From Rheinheimera oceanensis (GTDB lineage: Bacteria > Pseudomonadota > Gammaproteobacteria > Enterobacterales > Alteromonadaceae): 64,000 nt of DNA. The notes beneath the pieces were generated by a model. That model was given only the letters and a program-made list of their open reading frames with translations. It was not told the DNA's origin and did no database searches. Position numbers and translations under genes: made by a program. This document shows positions 43,160 through 52,359 of this stretch, piece after piece (the stretch's first letter is position 1; each line of letters begins with the position of its first letter). The stretch covers positions 124,001-188,000 of the forward strand of contig NZ_JAGPNM010000006.1 in the NCBI RefSeq assembly GCF_018831085.1, read 5' to 3'.

Positions 43160-44367
43160 GCTTTATTGTATAGCGTACCCAACAGCGGCGATAACGGCAG
43201 CTTGCTTAGCTCGCGCTGCGAAAATGTCGCGCTGGTCCAGACAATACCGCTTAATGCCAGCAGCAGCGCCAGCCAGCCGAACCGGCCCAGCCAGCGTGCC
43301 AAACTTGGCTGCTTATGTTTGGTGCGTAACCAGTGCATACGCATACCCCCTGCCACCAAAATACACAGGCCGGTGCCAAACAGCGCGTAAATCAGTTTAA
43401 CTGCCAGACCACTAAAGTTACCAAAATGCAGCGGGTCAGCCATATCGGTCAGGTAAGCCAGCACACCTAAATCGGCACTGCTCTGGCTGCCCGTTACATT
43501 ACCCGCGCTGTCCAGATAAATACGGTTGGCCCGGTCGCGTAGCAGCAAATCTCCCGTCTGGCCGCTAACCACAATCGGCGCTTTGGCATTGCTGTTATAC
43601 AGCACAGCGCGGATATCCAGCTGTGGCCGCTGTTGCTGCGCAATGAAGGTTATTTGTGCCAGCGATAAAGGTTGTGTTGGCGCTGTTGTGTTTAATGTGA
43701 CTTTTGGCACCGGCGGATAATATTGCAGCGGTGTTTTTAGCAACCAATGCTCGGTAAAATACCACAGGCCGGTTAACGTCATCAGTAATACAAACCACCA
43801 GCTCCATAAACCAATAAGCTTGTGCCACGACGCCCAGTTGCTGCGCACTGCCCAGCGCCATTTACCGGGGTGACGTAACCATTGCTGCCACCAGTTACGA
43901 TAAACATAAAAGCTGGAGATAACAGATATAAGCAGTAAAAAGCTCAGCGAAGTTACAATAACCTTGCCTACGCCTTCAACCGACAAGTACATATGCAAAT
44001 TGCGCAAAAAGCGGGATAACCGGCCCCAGTCACCACTACCGGTGAGGCTGCCACTGGCCGGATCAAAATAAGCAAAGCGAAACCCCTCTGGCGTAGCCAG
44101 TGACGCTTCACCTGCCAAATAAGCCTGCTGATGCACCTGTACGCTGATCAGTTGGCTATCCGGGTAGGCTAATGCCAGGTTTTGCTCCAGTTGTGCCCAG
44201 TTAACCGGGCCATTTCGGCTGCTAAGTGCACGGTATTTGCTATCGCTCAGATACTGTATTTCATAGCTAAGCGCTGCCAGCACACCTGTGACACACACCA
44301 GCAGCAACAGTGCCCCCAGCACAAAACCGGCCCACGAATGCAGAGCAAACCATTGCCGGTTCGTCAT
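43147..44367 (-). CDS. PepSY-associated TM protein (iron-regulated membrane protein type)
   Basis: A 406-residue inner-membrane protein with four or five helices. The N-terminal helix carries the HSWAGFVLGALLLLVCVTGVLAALSYEI pattern of PepSY-TM proteins, and a middle WHKLIGLWSWWFVLLMTLTGLWYFTEHWL. Such proteins (PiuB/FsrB-like) are thought to reduce or release iron from siderophores taken up by the linked receptor. It starts one base after the TonB receptor stop, so it is co-transcribed and should share the Fur box at 46574. Confidence 0.9.
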   Translation of the reverse strand: MTNRQWFALHSWAGFVLGALLLLVCVTGVLAALSYEIQYLSDSKYRALSSRNGPVNWAQLEQNLALAYPDSQLISVQVHQQAYLAGEASLATPEGFRFAYFDPASGSLTGSGDWGRLSRFLRNLHMYLSVEGVGKVIVTSLSFLLLISVISSFYVYRNWWQQWLRHPGKWRWAVRSNWASWHKLIGLWSWWFVLLMTLTGLWYFTEHWLLKTPLQYYPPVPKVTLNTTAPTQPLSLAQITFIAQQQRPQLDIRAVLYNSNAKAPIVVSGQTGDLLLRDRANRIYLDSAGNVTGSQSSADLGVLAYLTDMADPLHFGNFSGLAVKLIYALFGTGLCILVAGGMRMHWLRTKHKQPSLARWLGRFGWLALLLALSGIVWTSATFSQRELSKLPLSPLLGTLYNKAQPS

Positions 44368-44368
44368 A

Positions 44369-46522
44369 TCAGAACTGGTAAGTGGTTGTCAGATAAACCC
44401 GGCGTGGCTCACCCGGAAAATGCCCGGTGCGGTCAATAAAGCCACTGCTGGCATAGGTTTTATCAAACAGGTTTTTTACGTTTAGCTGTATCAGCCAGCT
44501 TTGCCATTCAGTCTGCCAACTGATATCAAATACCGTGTAGGCTTTTACCGCCTGACCACTGATACTTTGTTGCTCACCAACATAGTCAACGCCGGCGGCA
44601 AAAGATGAATGCAGCGCCGGTAGTTCATAGCGGCTCCATAACCCTAACTGATGCTGAGGTGCATTAGCAAAACGGCCGTTAAAGGCATTGGTAATGCCGT
44701 TGTTGTCCTGCATTACTCTGGTGTCGTTATAAGCGTAGCTTAAATTCATTACCCAGTTGTCGGTTAAATCGCCTAACACATCCAGCTCAAAGCCGCGGCT
44801 GCGTACTTCGCCCAGTGCCAGTAAATCATCCTGGCCGTCATTGCCTACATCACCGCGCGGGTCGGCCTGCAGAATATTTTTCCGGGTAATTTCATACACG
44901 GCAGTATTGAGCCGCACACTATCGTTTAACAGCGAAAAACGCACACCGGCCTCATATAAACGCGAGGTTTCCGGCTCGAACGGCCCGCCAACTTCCTCTG
45001 CCTGCGAGGCTGCTGCCTGCGGTACAAAACCGGTAGCGGCCACCAGGTAACCGCGGGCATAGTCGGTTAGCTGGTAAGTTGTACCCAGCCGCCAGGAGGT
45101 ATCGTTGCCTGATACTTTGCTGCCATCACGCTTATTGGTATCTTCAAAACTGTCCCAGCGTACACCTAATAGCAAGTTCCAGTTATTTGACAGAGTTAAC
45201 TGGTCCTGCAGGTAAAGGCCCTTACGCACGGTTTCGCTATCGGTAATGTTGGGTGTTACGGCATCCAGGTTATAATCGGCGCGGCTGGTCAGGCCGTATA
45301 CCGGGTCGCGCAGGCTAAGGCCGGGCACTGTGCCGCCGTTTTCAAGCGGTGTAGCATTACGGCCAGAAAAATACGAATCCTGCTGTAAATAGTCTGCCCC
45401 CACTAACAACGTATGCTCAATATCAGCGGTGTTTAGCTCAACAATATTGTTCCAGGTCAGGCTGAGCGAGTCATTCTCGCGGTTTTGATCGCGAAACTGA
45501 CGGCGGCAATAATCAATAACGCCATCGCCGTCGGTGTCATAACTGCAAAACGGCTCATGGTAGTTTTGCAACTCCTGATTCTGGTAACCGCGCACGGTAA
45601 TATCAGTGCTCCACCGGCTGCTTATCTGATGCTCTAACCTGGCCTGATACACTTCGGCGGTTAACAGCTGAAAATCCGTGCTTTCATTGTGGTTCCAGCT
45701 GCGGTCTGCCAGAAAGTTACCGGCAGCATCGGTAATAACGCCACGTAAGCGGGCACCACCGTAGTCTTGCTCTACATCGGTGTATTGCAGCGTCAGCGTG
45801 GTGTCCTGTGTCAGGTCTATGGCATAGCCTAAATCGATGATCTGGTTTTCCACATCGGTGTTCTGCCGGAAAGGTTTTTCACTGTCTTTGTAAATACCGG
45901 CACGGTAACACTGGGCAGCGTCATCGGTTAACGGGCCGCTTAGCTCCAGTGAGCCGCTGTAAAAGCTGTCGTTACCCAGGCCGACTTTCAGCTGCCGCTC
46001 GGCCACGGCGGTTGGTTTTTTTGTGCTGTAGTTAATCAGGCCACCTGGGGCCATACTGCCATACAAGGCGCCGGCAGCACCTTTAAGCACCTGAATTTCA
46101 GCTACGTTAAACAGCTGTGGTACGGCAAAGCCGTTAAACGGATCGCCGCGTACACCGTCGTATAAGATTTCGTCCTGGCGAAAGCCACGAAAGGTCACGC
46201 CCGAGTAGCTAAAAGCACTGACACCGCTCATGCTGCGATACAGATCAGTAATTTGCCGCGCCGCCTGATCGCGGATTAAAGCTTCCGGTAATACCTGAAT
46301 ATTTTGCGGTACTTCATCCAGCGGTGTGTCGGTACGGGTGCCCAGGCTAGACGAGTCAACCCGGTACAGCGTTTGTGCCCGGCCTTTAACTTCAATATGT
46401 TCCAGTGCGCTAGTAGAAGTATTAACCGGTGCCGTATCGGCCTGGGTGTTAGCAGAAAATGCCATAGTGCAGAATAAACTGACAGCAGAAAGACGCAGAC
46501 TTGCAGCAGAGAAAGACAACAT
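44369..46522 (-). CDS. TonB-dependent siderophore receptor
   Basis: A 717-residue outer-membrane receptor. A signal peptide ends near SANTQA. The plug domain (TDTPLDEVPQNIQVLPEALIRDQ, then FRGFRQDEILYDGVRGDP and VLKGAAGALYGSMAPGGLINYSTKKP) is of the ferric-siderophore type, followed by the barrel, ending in TTYQF. It belongs to the FhuE/FpvA-like group with a short TonB-box region near residue 40 (ALEHIEVKG). It presumably imports a ferric siderophore using TonB energy. The Fur box at 46574 and the following PepSY gene support an iron role. Confidence 0.93.
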   Translation of the reverse strand: MLSFSAASLRLSAVSLFCTMAFSANTQADTAPVNTSTSALEHIEVKGRAQTLYRVDSSSLGTRTDTPLDEVPQNIQVLPEALIRDQAARQITDLYRSMSGVSAFSYSGVTFRGFRQDEILYDGVRGDPFNGFAVPQLFNVAEIQVLKGAAGALYGSMAPGGLINYSTKKPTAVAERQLKVGLGNDSFYSGSLELSGPLTDDAAQCYRAGIYKDSEKPFRQNTDVENQIIDLGYAIDLTQDTTLTLQYTDVEQDYGGARLRGVITDAAGNFLADRSWNHNESTDFQLLTAEVYQARLEHQISSRWSTDITVRGYQNQELQNYHEPFCSYDTDGDGVIDYCRRQFRDQNRENDSLSLTWNNIVELNTADIEHTLLVGADYLQQDSYFSGRNATPLENGGTVPGLSLRDPVYGLTSRADYNLDAVTPNITDSETVRKGLYLQDQLTLSNNWNLLLGVRWDSFEDTNKRDGSKVSGNDTSWRLGTTYQLTDYARGYLVAATGFVPQAAASQAEEVGGPFEPETSRLYEAGVRFSLLNDSVRLNTAVYEITRKNILQADPRGDVGNDGQDDLLALGEVRSRGFELDVLGDLTDNWVMNLSYAYNDTRVMQDNNGITNAFNGRFANAPQHQLGLWSRYELPALHSSFAAGVDYVGEQQSISGQAVKAYTVFDISWQTEWQSWLIQLNVKNLFDKTYASSGFIDRTGHFPGEPRRVYLTTTYQF

Positions 46523-46573
46523 TATATTACAACCTGTATATCAGGACGAATTAAACAGGCTGCAAAGTTTAAA

Positions 46574-46588
46574 TGATAATAATTACCA
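46574..46588. promoter_or_regulatory. Fur box before the siderophore receptor
   Basis: TGATAAT-A-ATTACCA is the 7-1-7 Fur inverted repeat with one mismatch (ATTACCA for ATTATCA). It is 52 bases upstream of the receptor start. Iron-dependent repression of the receptor and PepSY gene is inferred. Confidence 0.82.
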
Positions 46589-46619
46589 TTACAATTACAT
46601 TAAACAAAACTCTTCGGCA

Positions 46620-46651
46620 ATCCGCTGCTGCCATCGCTGGCAGCAGCGGAT
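46620..46651 (-). terminator. Long hairpin after the MORN-like gene
   Basis: A 14-bp perfect stem, ATCCGCTGCTGCCA and TGGCAGCAGCGGAT, with a TCGC loop, 5 bases beyond the stop. The T-run on the minus strand is poor, so it could terminate or stabilise the mRNA. It lies between this gene and the receptor's Fur box. Confidence 0.55.
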
Positions 46652-46656
46652 CTTAA

Positions 46657-48960
46657 TTAGCCTTTATGTTCGGTTTTAATTAACTTGCCGTGTTGATCAA
46701 AGTACTGCCAGTCACCTGACGGGCGGTTGCTGATATAGCTGCCCTGAGTACGCACCTGCCCATTGGGCCAGTACTCCAGCCACTCGCCTTCTTTGCGATC
46801 ACGCAGGTAATCCCCCTGCTGCGCCGGTTTACCATTAGGATGAAAGTATTCAGCCTTGCCTTCTTTTAAGCCTTTAACATAGCTTTCTTTTTGCTGCGGC
46901 CGGCCATTTAAATGGAATAACTCGTACCGGCCATGTGGTTTGTCATACTCGTATTCAATTTCGCTTTTTAGCTGGCCATTGTCGTAGTATTCCTGCGCCA
47001 GACCATGCTTACGGCTGGCATCATAATGCACGGCCTGCGCCAGAGTGCCGTCTTCATACCAGGCTTGCCACAAGCCAAACCACTCGCCCTTTTGCATGTT
47101 GCCAGCCAGCTTAGGTTCGCCGTTGCTGACATAAAACTCCTGATAGTCGCCGCTTTTTACGCCTTTATCCCAGCTCTCAACTTTATACAGAATATTTTTG
47201 GCCGTATAAAACTCGGCTTTACCGTGTTGTTTGTTGTCCTGCCACTGGGTTTTGTAGCGTATTGTGCCTTCCGGAATAAAACCGTAGGTTGGGTCGTCTG
47301 CCTGGTAATAGTATTCAATCCATTCGCCGGTTTTCTGATTGTTCAGGAAAAAGCCACTGCTGCGGCGGCGTCCCTGATAATAGTCAACAAAACGTCCCTC
47401 GGCATTACCATTTATAAACTCCTGTTCACGGCTTTTTTCACCTTGCTGATAGGTGATCCAGATACCATGGCGCTTGTTGTCGAGATACTGACCTTCCTGA
47501 GTAAGATCACCGTTAGCTGCCCACTGTTTATATTCACCAACCCGGCCATAGCTATGTTCACCCGGCTTTTTCTCGGTAGCGAAGTGCTCCAGCTTTTGTG
47601 GCTTGCCCGTGTCGTAGTAACTTTGATAACGACCAATGATGTGGCCATTGTCACGTTCACCTTCCTCTCGCAGCTGGCCATTGATATGCCAGGCTTTAAA
47701 GGGGCCGGTCAGCCGTTCTTCTACATAGGTATTATGTTCCCGTGGTTCGCCTGAAGAGTAAAAAGTTTTACTTACGCCATGGCGTTTGCCTGCCTTGTAC
47801 TGTGTTTCTTCAACGAGTTTTTCGCCCTGAAAACGTTTAAATAAGCCATCGCGCAGCCCCATGGCAAAGTGAGCAGTAACAATAGGCAGACCATCGTCCC
47901 GGTAACGTTCTTGAACACCATGTTGTGGAAACTGCCCGTTAGCATTACGCTCAGTGGTATGATACTGAATACGGTGATCCAGTTTACCATTGCTGTGGTA
48001 AGTTAACTGCTCACCCGCCTGCATACCATCAATGAAATTAAACTTTTCCAGTAACACGCCTTCACTGCTATAGCGCAGATGCTCACCATGCAGTTTGCCT
48101 TGCTGATAGGCTGATACCCGGGCGAGCTGACCATTAACATGAAACTCGCGGCATTCTCCGTGCTCCGCACCGTGCTGAAAGGCGCAGCGGCTAATCAGGG
48201 TACCGTCGGTATTAAACTGCTCGGCCACGCCATGGCGTTGACCATTCAAATAATGCGTTTTAGCGGCGGGGCGGTCGGCGGCAAAAAATTGCGTCCATAA
48301 ACCATCTTGCTGACCGTTGCTATTATATTGGCCTTGCAGCAACACGCTGCCTTGTTCATCCTTACTTTGGTAAGGGCCGTTAAGCTGATTATTGGCGTAG
48401 GTCCACGCTTCGGCCACTTCACCATTCGCATGAAAGGTTTGCCATAGGCCATGGCGCAGATTGTTTTGGTAGTGCTCTACGCTCTGCATTTTCCCGTTGT
48501 CATAAAAGCGGCTTACTTTAACAATAGCACCGCGTTCAAATTCGGTAGTTTCTACAACCTGACGCTGGCCATTAAAGCGTTGCCACACGCCGGTTGCTAC
48601 ACCTGCGTCGTAGTGTTCAATGTGCTCCAGGCTGCCATCAACGCTAAAGTATTGCCATTCGCCATCCTGGCGCCCGGCCTTGTACTGGCCGCTTAATAGC
48701 CGCTGATTCCGCTGATCAAATACTTGCCAGTTGCCTTGCGCAATGCCCTGATCAAAAGTAGCTTGCGTATACCCCTGGCTATCGCGCACTAAACGGTACT
48801 CACCTTGCAGCGCCAGACCATTGCTAAGGTTATAGTACACGTCGATGCCTTCAACTTTGCGTACATCCAGCATACGGTCGGCTAAAGTCTGGCTGGCCAT
48901 AGCTGGCACAGCCAGCTGCAGGCAAAATAACAGCAAAAAATGAAGTGAAATTAAACGCAC
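46657..48960 (-). CDS. Exported MORN-repeat protein (YwqK-like)
   Basis: A 767-residue exported protein with signal MRLISLHFLLLFCLQLAVPAMAS. About 30 tandem units of roughly 22-24 residues run through the protein (for example DGEWQYFSVDGSLEHIEHYDAG and HGLWQTFHANGEVAEAWTYANN), each with the MORN pattern Gly-x-W/F...G. They form a long beta-hairpin ladder. MORN_2 proteins such as YwqK are usually called antitoxin partners of YwqJ in Bacillus, but long exported forms in Proteobacteria have no defined role. The start is GTG with AGGAAC upstream. It is monocistronic, with no toxin gene beside it. Confidence 0.85.
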   Translation of the reverse strand: MRLISLHFLLLFCLQLAVPAMASQTLADRMLDVRKVEGIDVYYNLSNGLALQGEYRLVRDSQGYTQATFDQGIAQGNWQVFDQRNQRLLSGQYKAGRQDGEWQYFSVDGSLEHIEHYDAGVATGVWQRFNGQRQVVETTEFERGAIVKVSRFYDNGKMQSVEHYQNNLRHGLWQTFHANGEVAEAWTYANNQLNGPYQSKDEQGSVLLQGQYNSNGQQDGLWTQFFAADRPAAKTHYLNGQRHGVAEQFNTDGTLISRCAFQHGAEHGECREFHVNGQLARVSAYQQGKLHGEHLRYSSEGVLLEKFNFIDGMQAGEQLTYHSNGKLDHRIQYHTTERNANGQFPQHGVQERYRDDGLPIVTAHFAMGLRDGLFKRFQGEKLVEETQYKAGKRHGVSKTFYSSGEPREHNTYVEERLTGPFKAWHINGQLREEGERDNGHIIGRYQSYYDTGKPQKLEHFATEKKPGEHSYGRVGEYKQWAANGDLTQEGQYLDNKRHGIWITYQQGEKSREQEFINGNAEGRFVDYYQGRRRSSGFFLNNQKTGEWIEYYYQADDPTYGFIPEGTIRYKTQWQDNKQHGKAEFYTAKNILYKVESWDKGVKSGDYQEFYVSNGEPKLAGNMQKGEWFGLWQAWYEDGTLAQAVHYDASRKHGLAQEYYDNGQLKSEIEYEYDKPHGRYELFHLNGRPQQKESYVKGLKEGKAEYFHPNGKPAQQGDYLRDRKEGEWLEYWPNGQVRTQGSYISNRPSGDWQYFDQHGKLIKTEHKG

Positions 48961-49082
48961 TGATACTTGTTCCTGTTTAAACCAATATTCTGGCGCAGGA
49001 TATTAACACAAAGCAGCAGCGGCGTAAGCAAGGTTATAGGCAGGTAAAGAAACCACAGTAATTGCCCGTCACCACCGGGCTG

Positions 49083-50117
49083 TCAGGTATTACGGTTATA
49101 GCCGCAAGACTGGCGGATAATTAACTTGGGTTCAATCTGGCTGACAGTAATCGGCTGGTTATTAATCAGCTGCAGCAGATTATTTACCAGCAGCTCACCG
49201 GCCTGGGTGGTGTCTTGCTGAATAGTGCTAAGGGCCGGGGTGGCAAACGATGCCACGGGAATATCGTCAAAACCCATTACAGCTATATCTTCCGGCACCC
49301 TTAAGTTGCGCCGTTTCAGGCAACGCATAACACCAATAGCAATAAGATCGCTGGCGCAGAAAATAGCATCGACCTGATGACCGGCTGCCAGCAACTGTTC
49401 TGTTGCCTTATCTCCGGCACTTTCAGTAGAAATAGCATCAAAGTGCGGTACTTGCGAAGCATTTATACCGGCGGTATTCAGCGCATCAATAAACCCGAGA
49501 TAACGGGCACTAAACTCCGGGCTGCCTTCAGAGGCATTACCAACAAAGGCAAACTTTTTATGTCCGGTAGCCAGCAAATGCTCACCGGCCAGGCGACCAC
49601 CTTCGCGGTTATTGCTGCGTAGGGTAAATTCCGGGTGGCCCAGCACTTCGGCACCCCAGCAAACAAAGTGGGTTTCCTGTGCCAGTAATTTGTGCAGTTT
49701 TTCTTCGTAATCTTTATAGTCGCCATAACCAAGCAGAATAATGCCGTCGGCTTTATTACTGTCTTCGTAATCGGCGTGCCAGTCGTCACTTAATTGCTGA
49801 AAAGACACCAATAAGTCCTGGCTGCGTTTGGCACAGGCACGGGTAATGCTGCCAAGCATGGATAAAAAAAACGGATTAATCAGCGACTCGTCGGTGGTGG
49901 GGTCTTCAAACAATAACAACGCCAGTGTGCTACTGCGCTGCTGGCGCAGGTTACTGGCATTTTTATCTACTTTGTAATTTAGTTGCCGCGCAATCGCCTG
50001 TACTTTTTCGCGGGTTTCTTTATTAACCTGCGGGCTGTTTCGTAGCGCACGCGATACCGTGGACTGCGATACACCAGCCATATAAGCAATGTCGAACGAG
50101 GTAGCTTTGTCTCTCAT
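49083..50117 (-). CDS. LacI-family transcription regulator
   Basis: A 344-residue repressor. The N-terminal helix-turn-helix (FDIAYMAGVSQSTVSRALRNSPQVNKETREKVQAIARQLNY) is followed by a hinge and a periplasmic-binding-protein-like effector domain (from LALLLF; FCASDLIAIGVMRCLKRRNLRVPEDIAVMGFDDIP). The predicted recognition pattern fits palindromes with a central CG such as the three at 6879, 15989 and 38455. It is therefore the best candidate in the window to control the maltodextrin genes, but this is inferred, since it is not adjacent to them. The start at 50117 is ATG; a TTG lies one codon earlier. Confidence 0.9.
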   Translation of the reverse strand: MRDKATSFDIAYMAGVSQSTVSRALRNSPQVNKETREKVQAIARQLNYKVDKNASNLRQQRSSTLALLLFEDPTTDESLINPFFLSMLGSITRACAKRSQDLLVSFQQLSDDWHADYEDSNKADGIILLGYGDYKDYEEKLHKLLAQETHFVCWGAEVLGHPEFTLRSNNREGGRLAGEHLLATGHKKFAFVGNASEGSPEFSARYLGFIDALNTAGINASQVPHFDAISTESAGDKATEQLLAAGHQVDAIFCASDLIAIGVMRCLKRRNLRVPEDIAVMGFDDIPVASFATPALSTIQQDTTQAGELLVNNLLQLINNQPITVSQIEPKLIIRQSCGYNRNT

Positions 50118-50433
50118 CAAAACGCTCTGCTATGACAGCGATATTACTACGCTTATCAACACCGGACGCCCGCCGCAGCAACTACCGGTATCTTAGAATT
50201 ATTGTGGCCTTATCATAAAGTGAATTGGCAGGGGATTCAATTTACATCTTACGCCAGCCTGCTTTATACCTGAACGGATGGTTTTAGGATCACTTTGCTA
50301 CAGTCTGGCGAAGACTAAATTTAGTGCAGCGAATTGTGAAACATTGTTATGCCTGCTTATGTCTGACCGCACAACTTGCTAAACTAACAGCGTAGAAAAA
50401 TTTGTGAACTAAACTTCTGAGCTAAGGTGAAGA
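50118..50433. other. Divergent promoter region between the LacI and mipA genes
   Basis: 316 bases without a gene. It should hold promoters for both the repressor (minus) and the mipA operon (plus). I see no copy of the TACGTA palindrome here, so the LacI gene does not appear autoregulated through it, and no clear repeated box for the two-component regulator. Confidence 0.6.
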
Positions 50434-51285
50434 TTGCGCTACCTGATCATACTTTTATTGCTGCTCAGCTGGCAGGTGAAAGCAGAACCCACGCCGGTGT
50501 GTGCTCAAGGCGCTCAGTGCGTAGAAGAGCAAAGGCTATACCTGAGCTGGGCACTGGGCTATGGCCAACGCAGCAATCCGCTGTATGGTGGCGAAGAGTT
50601 ACCGCTGGTTATCCTGCCGGATATTTACTATTACAGCCGCTACTGGTTTTTTGACAACGGCAAACTTGGCAGCAGTCTGGCGTTGTCAGACAACTGGCAG
50701 TTAAGTGTGCTGGGCCAGTTTAATCAGGAAAAAGGCTACTTTCAAAAATGGTTTGGTGGCAACCTGATGCAATTTAATCATACCGCTATGGTAGGGCCCA
50801 GCTACGCTGAAGAGCGCAGTGCCCAGGTCGTTTCTGTACGCCAGGTTAGTAAACGGCCAACTGCCTTCGATTTAGGCGTACAGCTGGATTGGTTTAATGA
50901 AGACTGGCAGGCACAAGCGATACTGTGGCAAGACATTAGCAACACTTACCAGGGCCAGCATGCCAGTATCAGTATCGGTCGCAACTGGCAGCTAAACAGT
51001 GGCCTTTGGCAGGCCACGGCCAAACTAAACTGGAAAAGCGCCAAACTGATTGATACTTATTATGGCATTGATAATAATGAGCCGTTTTATCTGCCACGCT
51101 ACGATGGCAGGCCAAGTTGGCAGCCTGAGCTGCGTTTAAGTTGGCAAAAGCCCGTGTCTGAACGCGTCTCTGTGCTGGCTTTTGTACGCTACCTACATCT
51201 GGATGATGCTATGACACTAAGCCCGCTGGTGCGGTCTGATAATGTAACAACCTGGTTTTTGGGCGTGAGTTACCGGTTTTATTAA
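50434..51285 (+). CDS. MipA/OmpV family outer-membrane protein
   Basis: A 283-residue outer-membrane beta-barrel with a signal peptide (MRYLIILLLLLSWQVKAE). The pattern GYGQRSNPLYGGEELPLVILPDIYYYSRYWFFDNGKLG is typical of the MipA/OmpV family, and it ends in VSYRFY. MipA was named for a scaffold link with MltA in E. coli; many members are stress-regulated porins. It starts at TTG with AAGGTGA upstream. It is first in a four-gene operon with DUF3019, a response regulator and a kinase, with overlapping or adjacent joins, so it may be the target of that system. Confidence 0.88.
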   Translation: MRYLIILLLLLSWQVKAEPTPVCAQGAQCVEEQRLYLSWALGYGQRSNPLYGGEELPLVILPDIYYYSRYWFFDNGKLGSSLALSDNWQLSVLGQFNQEKGYFQKWFGGNLMQFNHTAMVGPSYAEERSAQVVSVRQVSKRPTAFDLGVQLDWFNEDWQAQAILWQDISNTYQGQHASISIGRNWQLNSGLWQATAKLNWKSAKLIDTYYGIDNNEPFYLPRYDGRPSWQPELRLSWQKPVSERVSVLAFVRYLHLDDAMTLSPLVRSDNVTTWFLGVSYRFY

Positions 51286-51665
51286 TGCACGGTTTCTGGT
51301 TGTTACTGGCACTGAACGGAGTGACTGCACCACAGGCTGCACCTGCACCCTGTGCGGCTGCGCTATGCTGGAACGTAAAACCACAAATTTGTGTTACCGA
51401 GCAACCCAATCAACCCTGCCACGCTAACTTGCAGGTGCAGTGGTACAGCGAGCAAAAGCTAAGCCCGTGCCTGTTTCTGGCAGAGCAACTTATCCAATGC
51501 TGGCAAGATACCACCACCGGCGAATGGCAGCAGCCGCTGTCGTGGCAAAATACTGAACTTAGCCTGCGTAATAACCATAATATTGTATTGTTACAAACAG
51601 AACTGAAAGTATTAAGCCGCAAACCCATGCGGCGTCGGATCGCCAGCCCATGGAGTATTTTCTGA
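51285..51665 (+). CDS. DUF3019 family exported protein
   Basis: A 126-residue exported protein with a signal peptide and six Cys (APCAAALCW, QICVTE, QPCHAN, SPCLFLAEQLIQCW), suggesting disulfides. This Cys-rich strand pattern matches DUF3019, which is found next to MipA and a two-component system in Alteromonadales. The function is not known. The ATG overlaps the mipA stop as TAATG, and its stop overlaps the regulator start as TGATG, so all are translationally coupled. A periplasmic sensor or chaperone role for the kinase is a reasonable guess only. Confidence 0.85.
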   Translation: MHGFWLLLALNGVTAPQAAPAPCAAALCWNVKPQICVTEQPNQPCHANLQVQWYSEQKLSPCLFLAEQLIQCWQDTTTGEWQQPLSWQNTELSLRNNHNIVLLQTELKVLSRKPMRRRIASPWSIF

Positions 51666-52357
51666 TGGCCAAAATATTGTTAGTAGAAGACGATGCCCGC
51701 CTGGCCTCTTTGGTGCAGAGCTTTCTTACCCAACACGGCTTTACCGTGCAACAGCAAAGCCAGGGCGATGCGGTGGCTGAGCACTGCCGCCAGTTTCAGC
51801 CGGATCTTATCGTACTGGACCTGATGCTACCGGGCCTGGATGGCTTTGGCGTTTGCCGCCAGATCCGCCCCTGGTATAAAGGCCCGGTGTTAATGTTAAC
51901 CGCAAAACAAAGCGATATTGACCAGGTGCTGGGGTTGGAACTGGGCGCAGATGATTATGTGGTAAAACCGGTAGAGCCACGTGTGCTGGTAGCACGCATC
52001 AACGCCTTGCTGCGGCGCAGCCAAAGTACCACCAAAACCGAGCAGCAAGAACTGCAATTTGGCCGCTTACTGTTAAAACAGCGTGCCCGCGAAGCCTGGT
52101 ACGACAATGAGCGCGTAGAGCTGACCAGCTATGAATTTGATTTACTCTGGATGCTGGCCAAACATGCTGGCCAAACTGTAAAACGTGAAGCTATTCATCA
52201 ACAGATTATTGGCCGTGAATATGACGGCCTCGACCGCACTGTCGATGTGCGGATTTCGCATTTACGCCGTAAGCTGGGCGACAACGCCGAAACACCATTT
52301 CGTATTAAAACTGTCTGGGGTAAAGGCTATTTATTTGTTGCAGACGCCTGGCACTAA
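51665..52357 (+). CDS. OmpR/RstA-type response regulator
   Basis: A 230-residue regulator with a receiver domain (acidic VEDD, phosphoacceptor Asp52 in VLDLMLPG, Lys in VVKPVEP) and a C-terminal winged-helix of the OmpR/PhoB type (VELTSYEFDLLWMLAKHAGQTVKREAIHQQI...DVRISHLRRKLG). The ATG at 51665, overlapping the DUF3019 stop, has GGAG nine bases upstream. It pairs with the kinase that starts two bases after its stop and probably controls the mipA operon itself. Confidence 0.93.
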   Translation: MAKILLVEDDARLASLVQSFLTQHGFTVQQQSQGDAVAEHCRQFQPDLIVLDLMLPGLDGFGVCRQIRPWYKGPVLMLTAKQSDIDQVLGLELGADDYVVKPVEPRVLVARINALLRRSQSTTKTEQQELQFGRLLLKQRAREAWYDNERVELTSYEFDLLWMLAKHAGQTVKREAIHQQIIGREYDGLDRTVDVRISHLRRKLGDNAETPFRIKTVWGKGYLFVADAWH

Positions 52358-52359
52358 GC

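Noticed and set aside
47005..47754. A 249-codon hydrophobic frame on the plus strand inside the MORN-like gene
   Set aside because: It is antisense to a clear exported repeat protein with proper start. The regular MORN repeats, read backwards in another frame, produce a hydrophobic pattern by composition. No ribosome site.
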